A DNA stretch of 64,000 nucleotides from Drosophila pseudoobscura. Its lineage: Eukaryota; Arthropoda; Insecta; Diptera; Drosophilidae. Where the stretch lies: NCBI RefSeq assembly GCF_009870125.1, contig NC_046679.1, positions 19,220,001-19,284,000 of the forward strand, read 5' to 3'. A model generated the notes under the pieces. It saw only the letters and a list, made by a program, of their open reading frames with translations. It searched no databases and had not been told where the DNA came from. Below are positions 21,370 to 35,139 of the stretch, in pieces (the stretch's first letter is position 1; each line of letters opens with the position of its first letter). Made by a program: the position numbers and the translations under genes.

Positions 21370-23729
21370 TATATATATAATATAATAAATAATATATAAA
21401 TTAGTAAATGTTTGGTATTAAAAATCAATTAAGATTGAAATAGTTTTTGTGACTAGTACCCTAAAATCAAGTCTTTTCTTAGAAAGTTTAAGTAATATTA
21501 TAACGAATAACATAAAGCAAACTTTAATTGTATTTCCATACTTCTACCTATACGGAAAATATTTAATTTTGGTAAACCACGCTTAAGAAAAAGAAAGTGC
21601 TCACTTTTAATTTCATTTTGAAATTAAATTTAAAAGTAGATAAATTGGGCGGAAATATGTCTGGAACTGAACAACCATCTATCTATATCTATCAATCTAT
21701 AAACAATAGCTCAGCACTTGGAAAACCAGGCTAAAGAAAGTACTCCCTTTTAGTTCGAAATTTCGACACGAAAATAATCTATAAATAGGTTCAGTATGGA
21801 TTGCACTTTCTACAAAAATAAAAAAGTAATAAACTCGTAGGTTTCAAATAAACAATTATTTTTCCGCTAATCTTTGGATCCAATTAAAACCACAATATCT
21901 TGTTTGCTTTTTTTTATTGCTAGTATGTATTTCATTTTTCTTTTTAATAAAACAGTGCTATTTTGTTACAAGTGCTTCGTCATTGAGTTCTTTTTTTTTC
22001 GTTTTTTTTCTTTTAATTTTTTTTTTGGTTTTTTTTTTAATGCATTTTATGTTTTTTCATACTCATTCGTTTTGTCTTTTCCAATTTCCCTTTTGAAATA
22101 AATTTACGATATTACGTTATAGATTTCTTATGTCTTGTCTTTTTGCGAAAACAGCCGATGTCATACTTCTTGATCTTGATATTACGAGTACATACATATA
22201 TGTATGTATGAGTGTAAATATACGTGGAATTCACTTACAACATTGAACAGAGTACGAGTACTAGAGTGTGATTTAGACAAGGATTCGCTTTGGGTAACGC
22301 GATTGTTGCTGGTTGGTTGTCGGGGCGGGGGATTTTACAAACGAAACCATTTTGGGGCTGGGAGGTAATCTGCGTCATGTTCGCCTACATCGCCTGGGCT
22401 TAATACTTGAATGTGTGGTTGGGTGCCGGATTTTCAGCACTAGAATGTTCCGACTGTAATCGTAATACAAATGCACAAAAGTATACAAATACTAGTATAT
22501 AAGTATATAAGTATATATATATATATAAGCTTATATGACAAAGTGTTCTGTGTGTGTGTGTGTGTGTGCCTGCTGCGCTGCGGCTTAAAAATATTTGTTT
22601 ATATTATTTTTGTGAATTTTTTGTATGCATTAAATTTGCTTGTTTTCCCATCGCAGTCGAGTTACAGGGACAGAGGGTTAGAGGGGGGGATAGAGAGTAA
22701 CATTATCTGCCGCGTCGCTGACATCAGCAGAGGGCACACAGTGCCGCTCAAAAGTATGCGCCTTAACTAACAGTGCTTCAAGAAGCCTTTTTGATATATA
22801 TATTTTTTTTGGTGTTTTGGATTTTTTTCTCTTGAAATTTTGAATGTGGGCTTGGGATAACATGTAAAATTCATCAATTGATTTAGGGTGTGTGTTGGTT
22901 AACGCAAATAGTTTTAAAAAAAATATACACAATGTCTTGTTTATTTTAATATTTTTGGTGTAAACAATTGAAACTTATTTAGAATTGCAACTAAAAAAAT
23001 TGCTTCCTCACTTTTTTAAAACTAAGTAAACATGTAGTATTTGCTGTAGAGTTTTGCTAAGACAATATTACAAAAATAGATAGATTCGTGCTTTCGAGTA
23101 CATATGTAATATGTAATTAGCCCTCGCACACACATTTTAAAAGCATATTCCCATACATTTTTTGCTAGATAAAAACAAGTAATAAAAAAAAAACACAATA
23201 GTGAAGGATAGTAGAAAAAAGCCTAAAAGGAAAATTCTTTGCGAGATATGAAATGCGAAATAAAATACAACTGGTGCGTGCACTCTGTGTACCTACTGTA
23301 CTGTGTGTACCGTGTGCTATGCATATGTGTGTGTTTGTGTGTGGGTTTTGCTTTTGCTTTTGCGAAAAAAACTATAACACAATTAATACATTATAGGAGA
23401 TACAAATATTCATTCCTCCTTCCTTGCTTATGCAGTGTCTTACACTACCATTAGTTTGAACTAAAGTGTCTCTCGATTTGTGGTTTAAATTTAGTTTCGA
23501 TTCGTTTTTTTTTGTTTTTCAAATGAAAAATAGGCTAATTTGTATAGATTCATATACCCCATATAACGTTGCTCACGATTCGATTCGATTACACATCTAT
23601 ATATTCGATAAAAACAAACTCTTTGCGCTTCCAGGTTCTGGACTCGTTCTGCCCTTCCGTTTCCCCCCCTGCAGTGGGGGCTGTGTGGCCGTCTCTGTTG
23701 TGCAGTGTGCTCGTGCTGTGCGTGGCTGC
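21370..23729. other. AT-rich intergenic region / probable long 3' UTR of the PP1 gene
   Basis: Very AT-rich with T-runs near 21980-22060, a (TA)n tract at 22512-22526 and a (TG)n tract at 22549-22568. It lies between the unrecognised + strand ORF and the last PP1 exon, so it should include the PP1 3' UTR. I see no single clear poly(A) site. No coding exon is supported. Confidence 0.5.
22512..22568. repeat. (TA)n and (TG)n microsatellites
   Basis: Two short simple-sequence runs, (TA)n at 22512-22526 and (TG)n at 22549-22568, in the presumed 3' region of the PP1 gene. Confidence 0.85.
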
Positions 23730-25212
<1,483 letters not shown>

Positions 25213-25666
25213 GATATCTGACATGATTTGGCTTTGCTTTGTGTCCGCTTATCAGTTCACCTGCTGCTGTTTCTGGCTGCTATATCTGCTTTCTGCTGTG
25301 CGTGTAACACTATCACTCCGTTGCCCGATATGCCCCGTTTTGCCTTATGTATTTTCGGTATACGTTATGTATGTTATTTCATCGATGGCTGATGGTCGAC
25401 GATGGGCGAATGGGGGGCGATGGGGGACGACGACGTACGAAGGTGCGTGTGCCTGTATGGGTGTGTGCGCGTGTGTTGGGATGGAATTCGCAGTGGATTA
25501 AGGTACTTTTCAGAAATGCGTCTGGCGTCTGGTGTCGAGCCCATGTACGTTTTTCCGTATTTACTGGTTTTCCTCTTGCTCCGCAGCCTTTTTATTCCAT
25601 TTAATTCACATTAATTCGCGACCAAATTTTTTCCTACGTTGTTAGTGCGACCGCGTATTTATCGTT

Positions 25667-25677
25667 AAAATATACCG
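25667..25677 (-). promoter_or_regulatory. Core-promoter motif 6-like site, PP1 gene
   Basis: Reads CGGTATATTTT on the minus strand, with a second copy (CGGTATATTTA) at about 25688-25699. Both point toward PP1, 455-490 bp upstream of its start codon. They form the gene-proximal end of repeat copy C. Confidence 0.5.
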
Positions 25678-26229
25678 CCGACCCTCATAAATATACCGTG
25701 AATATACTGACGAATTCAAGTTCCTTATACATATTCCTCGTTTTTGATATTCCGTTGAATAATTTTGGCTAACTAAAACTTTTAGCTCTGCCCACAAAAT
25801 TTTAGGCCGTCGATGAATAAATTTTCTTTAAGATTGGTTTATTTTTAGTCCTTGCTTTTATTGTATTTTGACTAAAACAAGGTTTAAACAAAATGGTTCA
25901 ACAAAAAAACTGTCGCAATGTTGCTGGTATTTGAAGACTTGATGCGTGTATATGGCTTGCTTATATGGGATTGCTTCCTACCGGTTCAAAGAGAGCCTTA
26001 CCCGATTCAAGTTAGGTTATCGACTGGATACAAGTGGTACGCGCCAAATAGAAATTGATTGAAAGTGAATGAGCAAAAAGGATTTAAATGCAATCTATTG
26101 GAATAAATGATACACGTAAGTACGATTTGTGAGCGAATATTAAAGAAACCTGCATATGGAAGATTCCATACCTTTTCTTCTTAAACATACCTTTGAAACA
26201 AAGTGACAAAATATACCATTATATACCGG
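25667..26229 (+). repeat. Dispersed intergenic repeat, copy C
   Basis: Starts with AAAATATACCG and ends with AAAATATACC-ATT-ATATACCG, as copy A does. Collinear shared blocks include GACGAATTCAAGTT, ACATATTCCTCGTTTTT, TAGCTCTGCCCACA, CAAGGTTTAAACAAA, GCGCCAAATAGAAAT, GAGCAAAAAGGATTTAAATG and AGTACGATTTG. By eye the right halves of A and C look roughly three-quarters identical, while the middle (25915-26035) has little similarity. Its orientation is the same as that of A and B. Confidence 0.8.
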
Positions 26230-26326
26230 TATTAAAAATACCGCAAGCGGTCACCCTGGAGCAGACCATCGCGTAATTGTGGGTATTCCTGAAAATTAGG
26301 CCAGCGACTACGTCGTTACAATTTTT

Positions 26327-26332
26327 TTATTT
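26327..26332 (-). terminator. Poly(A) signal AATAAA, Dzip1-like gene
   Basis: AATAAA on the minus strand only 17 bp past the Dzip1-like stop codon, giving a very short 3' UTR if used. Confidence 0.45.
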
Positions 26333-26348
26333 TAATTTTAATTGTAGC

Positions 26349-28771
26349 TTACTTTAAATCATCTTCGCTATCGTTAATGCCTTTGCCACCAACCATCGTA
26401 TTGAACATGACTCGTTTTCGCGGCAAAGGCACTGGCCTGATACTCAAAGAAGACTTGGATGCTTCACGTGGAGCAGCAATCGCTGCGGGCTTCACAAGAA
26501 TCTCCTCCAAACGGGCTTTGAAATTTTCATCGACCTGCCGCTGCGGACTGGAACCACGCGACTCGGACTGTTCGCTGCTCTCCGACCTGTCTTCCTCCTC
26601 TTGGGAGCTATGGGCCGCCGTTTCAGGCTTCTGCATTGGGGCTGAACGAAGGCTTCCGCGTTTGGGTGCTTCAATGGGCTGCAGCGGCGTCCGGTGCTTC
26701 AGCAGATCCTCGGCCCGTTGCGGTAGCTTTGTGGAGCAGAGCTTTTCTACGAACTTGCGTATGCGATTGCGAGTGGCATAGAACTGCGGATATTGCTGGA
26801 AAGGATTAACAATTACATGCATTTACTGTAAGTACTTTAAGCTATTTCATCGATCGTACCAATTTTAGCTTGTTGCGCTGCTCCGTTAGTTCCCCGTTGA
26901 TTCGCTTCATGGTCTTGTGGGATATAGTCTTGGACTTCACGTCGTAGCCATGGGAGGTCATCTTCCGAATGACCAGCTTGCGGGCATCCTTGCGGGTCAG
27001 CGGCTTCTGTGGACTCCTGAGAGAGAGGGCTGTAGGCCTGCTGGATGCTGCCTTTTCGACTGTCCGCGGTAGGTCTGCCTCAGAAGTCAACGTTTCACTG
27101 CCGTCATCCGAAAGGGTCTGCTCTGTATCGTCATGCACTATTCCTGCATCCTCATGGCTGAGGCTCTCATCTATGTCTGTGGTTTCTCTCGCCTCAGGCT
27201 TGCTGAGAGCCGTCTCAATGGCGTCGGGTTTCGTGTACGTTGGATGGCTGCTGGAGCTGCCGCTACTTGGTTGCACGTTGATTTCCACTTGGACTTCGAC
27301 TGGAGGAGGAGGAGGCAGAGCCAAAGAATTTTCTCGCGGCCCCTCAATGGAGTAAGTGTCATCGTCTGCCTTGCTCTTGAGAAACTCGCTCTCCACTTGC
27401 TTCCGGATGCGCTCCACATTCGTTTCTTCCTTGCGGCTCACAGGCTTCGGTATCTTGGAAGTGCCTGAACCATGGAAAATCGCCACCGTCTGAGGTTTAG
27501 GGGCTTCCTTGCTCACCCTTAGCTGCTTGAGTTCTCGTTCTAGAGCCTCCAGCTTATCGTTGTAACCCACCTCCAGGTGGTTAACCACTTCCTCCAGCTT
27601 GCTGGCACTGATTTTGCCAATCTCCGTCACCTTTTCGGTGAGAATGCGTTCCAAATCTTCCAGGCAAGGTGTGGGCGTGGGAATGCGGCCATCCAAGGGT
27701 GTAGGCTCTGTGTTGCCGGTGGTCTTTTTGGTCTGCTCGAGGGCATGGCTGAGACCTTCCAGCTTCTGATTTATATCCTAGAGAAGAGTAAAATCGAGTT
27801 AACTGTCATAAAATAGATATAGTACTCATGTCAGATAATACCATGATGAACTGTTCGTTGCTTTGCTTGAGTTGTGTTTGGAAAACCTCGAAGTTGCTCA
27901 ATCGCTCCGCCAGACCGTGCAGCTGCTCCTTGCGCTCGCTGGCCTCACTCTCCTGGGTCTCGCTGTTTAGGTCGTCCTTCTCTTTGTCCTCGGTCAGATT
28001 GCTTTGTATACCCACATTGCGCTGATCCTGGCGAGGGCTCGCCCGCTTGGAACCACTGCTGCGCTCTTTGATGTTGCGCTCGGCGGTATTGAGACGCTCC
28101 TTTAGCTGCTTAATCTCCAGCTCCATTTTGATGGTGTTGATCAGGTTCATGTCGTTGTCCTTGTCCTTGGCGTTGCTTTGTGCTGCCCCGAGGCTGGGGG
28201 GTGTGCCCACGCGATGCTTGCGCCCTATGTGTATGTTGAGGGCCTCGTTGCTGATAAAGTTCTTGGTGCACAGGTGACAGGGGTAGACCACCTCGCGTAT
28301 TGTTTCTATCTGGGTGATCCTCTTGTTCAGCTGCACCACCTCGTTGTTGGACTCCGTCAGAGATTTGCGGAGATTGGCTATCTCCTGCTGGGAGATCTCA
28401 TGCGCCTCGCGCAAATCCGTCACGCACTCATCCAGGTAGGTCCGACAGCAGACGAGATACTGGATGGCGTACTGCGACATCACAAAGTACTTGGCTATGC
28501 CGCTGTCGAGGATGTGTGTCTCCAGAACAGTGCCCAGTGGTGCCTCCGACAAGTGCTGCAGGGCCTTGTCAACCAGCTCGAAGTTTTGCTCCCTCAGTAT
28601 TCGGTCAGTCTCATAGGAACCTATACGGAAAAGATAATCAGCTTTGTTTTCCCATTTCCATTCCCATTTTTAATTACCCATTAAACGCCAGTCCAAGGGT
28701 CCATCGCGGTACTGGCGCAGCTTGAAGCCCGCCTCCCTCACCATCTGCGGATAGTTGCTCTTGTAACCCAT
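26349..28771 (-). CDS. Dzip1: DZIP1-like zinc-finger coiled-coil protein, 745 aa
   Basis: Four exons on the minus strand: 28771-28678, 28620-27842, 27777-26860, 26795-26349. The N-terminal region (FKLRQYRDGPLDWRLMGSYE and the following RILREQ segment) is the DZIP1 N-terminal domain. A single C2H2 finger follows at C146, C149, H162 and H167 (YPCHLCTKNFISNEALNIHI). Long charged coiled-coil segments flank it, then a polar tail. DZIP1/iguana proteins act at the centriole and basal body, helping assemble transition zones of cilia; in Drosophila the gene is CG13617 at 96A. Human DZIP1 starts its core domain in the same way. The start at 28771 gives MGYKSNYPQM. The gene is divergent from nAChRbeta2, 933 bp away. 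A possible variant end exists because intron 3 can be read through for a few codons, but the splice to QYPQFYATRN is the better model. Confidence 0.93.
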
Positions 28772-29703
28772 TCCTTTGACTCATAGAAACTTTCGATTTC
28801 AAGAAAGTTTGGTTTACTTTCGTTGTTTTGCTTCTGTTCTTTGTGAGAATTCGACTCTTACTGCTCTAATTTCTTCCCTTAATTTTCGTTGTCAAAGTAA
28901 TGCCGTCGCCTTGACGACCCGTTGGCAGTGACAGCTTGGGTTCGGTCTGCCCGGTGGTTGTGAACTTGGCTACAGTATGACTGTACGAGGCAGAAGCATA
29001 TTTAGGGGCTGAGTTCTCAGGTAATCTTAAAACATACCTTGACTTTGTTGATCTTATTTCTTGGCCGCAAATACCGGCGAAACTTACAGCCTGAGTCCTT
29101 AAAATGATGTTGATAAAATTCAGATTAATTCATTATATTAAATATTAATAATTTTTAAATATATCCTAATTATAATCATTACGTTTTAATAATGCATCTG
29201 TCTATAAATTATAAGTACAAATTCTAGGTAAATATATGGGTATGTTTCCTTTAGATTATTATTATTGGGAAATATTCGAATTCAGTCAATTTTGTGCCAC
29301 AATATTAAATTAAAACTTGTTATAATTTAGTAGCTAATAATGTTCCTTCTTATGAACATTTTAATCCCGTTCTGCCTACATTTACTTTTTGAGACTCAAT
29401 ACTTTTTAATATTTAAACAATTTAATTTAAACTGGTTAATCGAATATCGGTTGTAGGAAATTGGCGCCAAGCGCGAAGTGTACAATTATTGGTACAGCAA
29501 TCGCTGAGCATCATTTGACAGTTGTCAAGCATCCTCTCCACCGAGCATCTGCCAAAATCACAACCTTAGTTGCGATTAAACTCTCAGAGCATGAGGTTGT
29601 GCTAAACTGCAAAGAACTGCTAACAAGATGCTACAAATTGAATAGATATATTTAAATTTGTGGCACATATTCGACGCTTAAGTGGATACAAATACAGCGG
29701 AAA
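28772..29703. other. Divergent intergenic region, Dzip1-like / nAChRbeta2
   Basis: 932 bp between two divergent start codons. The centre (29100-29460) is strongly AT-rich. No TATA box, DRE or motif 6 is obvious. Small ORFs here have no family signature. Confidence 0.55.
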
Positions 29704-32700
29704 ATGTGGCATTGGAGTTTGCTGTGCATTTGCCTATTGGTGCCATTGGCAAGCTCAACGGGTAAGCCATGAAAAGATGTGTCCGGGTCTAGGAAAAATC
29801 TGTGAAAATTCCAATACCATGATGCTGTATACCGGAGTACCAAACAGCTGTCAAAAGAAGCTGCACCCACTGAGAGCCAAAAAAGGACCCAAAGAGAGTG
29901 AGAGCAGCGTCTGCGCACAAGTTTGTGTTGGGAAATTTGGAAAAGTTTGGGAAAAGATTGAGGCTTTGTTTTGGGAAATTCAGTCCTTACCCTTCACCTT
30001 TCTTCTGCCCTCCTCTCACAGCTCCAGTGAGTTTTGAGGCCAATCCGGACACCAAGCGGCTATACGATGACTTGCTGAGCAACTACAATCGTTTGATACG
30101 TCCCGTAGTGAACAACACGGAGACCCTGACGGTTTGGCTGGGTCTGAAGTTGTCCCAGCTGATTGAGGTGAACCTCAAGAACCAGGTGATGACCACAAAC
30201 CTATGGGTGAAACAGGTTAGTATTACAAATGGTCTGAAAACATACAGTTTCTAATGTTTAGTTTGGGATAGCGATGGTTCGACTACAAGTTACGTTGGGA
30301 TCCAGAGGAGTATGGAGGCGTAGAGCAGCTTTATGTGCCCTCGGAACACATTTGGGTGCCCGACATTGTGCTCTACAATAACTGGGATGGCAACTATGAG
30401 GTGAGTGTAAAAAATAACGGATATATTTTATTAACAACTCCTATTTTTAACGAACGTCCAGGTCACCCTGATGACAAAGGCCACGCTTAAGTACACGGGT
30501 GAAGTGTTCTGGGAGCCGCCTGCTATTTACAAGTCTTCCTGTGAAATGAATGTGGAATATTTTCCATACGATGAACAAATTTGCTTCATGAAATTCGGTT
30601 CATGGACCTACAATGGGGCCCAAGTGGACTTGAAGCACCTAGATCAGGTGAGCACTACTCTCTTGAGTGCAGAAAATCTTTAATTATTATTTCAAATTTG
30701 TTTCAGATACCTGGCAGTAATCTTGTACAAGTGGGCATCGATCTAACCGAGTTCTATTTGTCCGTGGAGTGGGATATACTCGAAGTGCCAGCTACCAAAA
30801 ATGAGGAGTACTATCCCGACACACTAGAGCCCTTTTCAGGTGAGTTCTGATTTATTTGAAGGAAAAATTCATGCCAATGTTGTTTTTCTTTGATGATATA
30901 GATATAACCTTCAAGTTGACTATGCGTCGTAAGACATTATTCTATACTGTCAATCTGATTGTGCCCTGCGTGGCCCTGACATTTCTCACGGTGTTGGTGT
31001 TCTATTTGCCAAGCGATTCTGGCGAGAAGGTAACGGAGAAGGATACGTCGATGTGGAAATCTATACTCAGTCTCAACTGAGTCTGAATTTTATATATTGT
31101 TCTCAGAATGTGGCATGACTTCAGATATTTATCTAATGTAAAAATGTTAGAAATTTTTGCACTTAAAGTAGAATAGTTCTTTATATTTTTAGTTTTTGTA
31201 ACTACTTTGTGAGATCTATCGAAACAATTCACTATTTTACACTGATTTCAAAGCACTTAAGTATTTCATACAATTATTTACATCAGCAAAAAATACTACT
31301 TATCTCCTCTGAGAAACGAAACCTCAACCATACTTTAGATAAGCTACTATCTACCTCATATGCACATATCGGTCTACTTTCAATAGCTTTAACTCTCACT
31401 ATAATCCTTCTAGTCTGCTATTCCCAAAGCTGAGCTCTCAAAACACTAAAACTGTAAATTGACTTTCAACGAAACTCGAAAACTAATTCTAAAAAGAACA
31501 TATAACAAATCTTATCCGAGAAGAGCTCAACTTGCACTTCCTGCTCTTTCTAAACTATGACTTTTTCTATTTTATACTCAACTTCTTAACTATTAGATGT
31601 TCCTTAATCCTATTAGATAGTCCCTAATGCTATCCATTAACTTATTAAATCTGAAACCGCAGCAGCGTCGCCCTCTGCATTCATCCAAGCAGCACACATA
31701 TAATCGACGCCCCATATATCGCATATATGCCTTCTATTTTGCGTTGAATATCATTTGTGCTGTCTCCTGAGTAGTGAAATCTCATAACGTAAATTTTCAT
31801 CGATTTGATACCAATGCTCCATCGATATTCATATCGAAACGAAACGAATCGAATTGAATCGGATTCAGAATGTCAAAAAGCCACTCTCAAAATTTTCCCA
31901 TATATATCGCGTATCTGGAATAAAGCAGTGCGCACACACACACACACACACACACTCACTCACCCACTCACACATATGTAGGACACACCTGCATACAGCA
32001 CACGTACTCACAGTTACTCACAAAGCAACACGTAACAAACACGTAAAGGACTCGTGCAGTTGGTTGTTATTCTCGTATTCTTGTTGTCGTTGCCTTAGTG
32101 TTTGCTCGTTCATTCGTATCGCTCGCTTGCTCCAGTATCAGTATCAGTACCAGTGCCAGTAACTGCTCCGCCATCGATAGTTATACTCGTACATGAACCA
32201 GATACCAACTCAATCATACTACTCGTAAGAATATCACCAGCCAGAGCTGTCAGTTAATTTCTTCAGCATTTAAGGACTCTGGATAAGATGTGTTAAATTC
32301 TTAACAAGAAAGAAAGGGATCCCACGACTTATTATAGTTTTTCATGAAAAACGAATTATTTCTGGAACCCGCATATAAATCTTATACTTTTACGAATCAA
32401 TCGTGACTGCAATCAAAGGCCATACAATTACCAAGATGTTGCATGAGGCCATTGTTTTTGCTTTCTTGGGACCGACTTTTTCACGAAGACTGTGTATTTT
32501 GTTGTTAGATTCTTTGGACCGAAAGAAGACCTCTCGTCAAAGACTGTGTTTATTATTATTGTATTCTGGGGACCGACTCAGCTGCCTATCAAGGCATTGA
32601 CCAACAGATAAAGCCGATTAGAGGCGAAGCTCCAATACTCGGAACTCCTGTGCCACGAAGCATCGAACGAATTCCTGATGCAATATCTTGGTATTTTTTG

Positions 32701-35105
32701 AATTTGATATCATTTAGTTGATTGCTGCTATTGAGATATTAAATTATGAATTTCTGTATTTTGAAAAATCTGGCAAAATGGTGGTAGCTTCTGTATTGCT
32801 ATGCAACAAAAATATATCACAATCAAAATCAGATCGCGTTTAGAAATGAAATGAAAACGATTGTATTGTTGTTCCTTGTTCATAGTTACACTGTAAGTTT
32901 ATTGTGATTGATAGAATAATTTCTCATAGGATACCATACAACGAGTACATGAAAACTTTACCCAAGCCAAAGATAAACTCTACAAAATACGAGTTCCCTT
33001 AGCTTGATCTATGACCTCTACGCCACACACACACATACCCAACCAATACCCATACCAGTATACAGAAAGTTCACGTGTAAACGTAGTGAAATGCGCTTTG
33101 TTGCTTTGTTTTTTTTTTTTTTTTGGTGTTGATTGTTTTCGTGTAAACTTGAAATGATTGATGGATGTAATTGTGTAGGGTCGTGGCAGGGGTTACATGG
33201 AGCTGGTGTGGGTCCTTGGCTTGCATACAGCATACGCGATGTTGTCCTTACGCATACTTTGATTATAGTTTCCTTATTGGAAAACAGTTGGTTACATTTA
33301 AATTTTATTACTTTTTAGTTGTTGAGTTAAAAAATTATGTTCAATTAGTAATCGATATGCAATTGCCTAACTTAATTCAAACAAATTGTGGTATTTGTAT
33401 TTGTATTTTTATTTTCGTTGCTGTTCTGTGCTTTTTGTTGTTGTTGGTTGACTGTTTGTTTAATTGTTTGTCGTTTTCTTGTATTGCCGTTGACTTGAAC
33501 ATCGGTTCGATTCAGTGGTTCAGGGGCCAGGGGGGCTTCTGGAAAGTTTGAGCTATCGAAAGGAAGACATTGAGTACGAAATTTTGTTGACAGGTTACGT
33601 TATGTATTTCAATACTTGTGTCGTTGACCGTGTTCTTCTTGTTGTTGGCCGAAATTATTCCGCCGACCTCGTTGGCAGTGCCTCTGCTGGGCAAGTATCT
33701 ACTCTTTACCATGATACTCGTCTCCCTGTCCGTCTGGACAACTGTGTGTGTGCTCAACATACACTTCAGGTGAGTCAATCAATGCCTCCAGCGGTCCCCA
33801 GCTAATTGCCATCCGGCACAGATCTCCCTCGACGCACAACATGTCCCCAATGGTGCGGAAACTGTTCCTGCACTTTATGCCAAAACTGATGATGATGCGC
33901 CGGACCCAGTACACACTGCCCGACTACGACGACTCCACGCCCAGCAATGGCTACACCAACGAGATCGATGTGCGGTAAGTCAGAGGTCTCCTCTCCAAAT
34001 TGAAAGCAAACACTTGACTCCCTTTCCATATGTGCGGTCTCTGCTTTTTCGCAGGGACAGCATCAGCGACTTTCCCAGCGAGTTTAAGGACAGCCAGGAT
34101 GGCGCTTACGATAATGGCATGCAGAACTCTGTGGGTGAGTGCGGCGCGGCGATATCTAGCCATAAAATACACAAATATTTTGCAAACCCGCGGGCCCCAA
34201 AAATTGAAATGAAATATAACCAAAAAAAAAGAACTAAGCAAATAATGCAATAAAATGACAAAAAATAAGGCAAAATCCCCATGAGAGGAATGTGAGGAGA
34301 GGATGATGCGACGCTTTGATGACAAATAACGCTTACGCGGTCCAAAGCCAAACATGGACATGGCAGTGTCGTAGGTCCTGGGCGCGGAAGGGGACTCTTC
34401 AACTGATTTATGTTGTTCTCCCAATCACATTCATGTCAGATTATACCCCTTTGGGCTGGGTCCTACGCCCCTGCGCCACTGAGTGTTGCCATGTTTGTTG
34501 TTTATGAGCAAGTGTCTGCGTACAGGATCATAAAACAAGCCAAGCGAAAACAAAAAAACTCTGCAATCGACATACATACATAAGGAAGTTTTTATGAACC
34601 TTCTCTGTATAGTGTATAAAATGACAGGAAAGTGACGAACAGCGTTGACAAATAGATTAAACAATAAACTAATGTCATTGCATTTGATGGGATGCTCAGA
34701 TAAAAAATGCATCGATGAATGCAGTACCTTTAGGAAGGTGATAAGAAACCTGCTTGATATGTTCGAAACCTTTCTAAACGAAAGCTAATCGTAGCTAACC
34801 TTCATTTGTTACTTTAAATTATGTCTAGTCTCGAATGACACTGGAAAAATGTAAAAGCAAGAATATATTGCCTAAAGCTTCTCCGCATATAATTTTAAAT
34901 TTAGAATTTAATATCTTTAAGAAAGCTTAAGGCCCCCACACCCTAAGGAATATATGTACAGTTACATACATATACCACTCAAGTCCAAAAGCATAGATAA
35001 TCATTGGTGGGCATAATTAAGTTTTTCTCGTAGGAAGTCCCATTGCCTTGAGGCGGTGCTCATATATGTAGGTCAAAATATTTCTTTACTCAAGCACAAA
35101 CAACA

Positions 35106-35139
<34 letters not shown>

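Larger units (their letters stand above)
25213..26348. other. Intergenic region upstream of the PP1 gene, holding repeat copy C
   Basis: About 1.1 kb between the PP1 start and the Dzip1-like stop, both on the minus strand. The PP1-proximal 450 bp are probably 5' UTR and promoter. 25667-26229 is repeat copy C. The last 120 bp hold the Dzip1-like 3' end, with AATAAA on the minus strand at 26327-26332. No exon is seen. Confidence 0.65.

Noticed and set aside
25667-26229. Repeat copy C as a conserved cis-regulatory module and not a repeat
   Set aside because: The collinear match with copy A over about 560 bp, including non-motif sequence, is better explained by common origin, although a regulatory role is not excluded.
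31209-31433. 74-codon hydrophobic frame inside nAChRbeta2 intron 6 as an alternative TM exon
   Set aside because: It has no similarity to receptor TM2 or TM3 and no good splice sites; the real TM2 exon is at 33594-33769.
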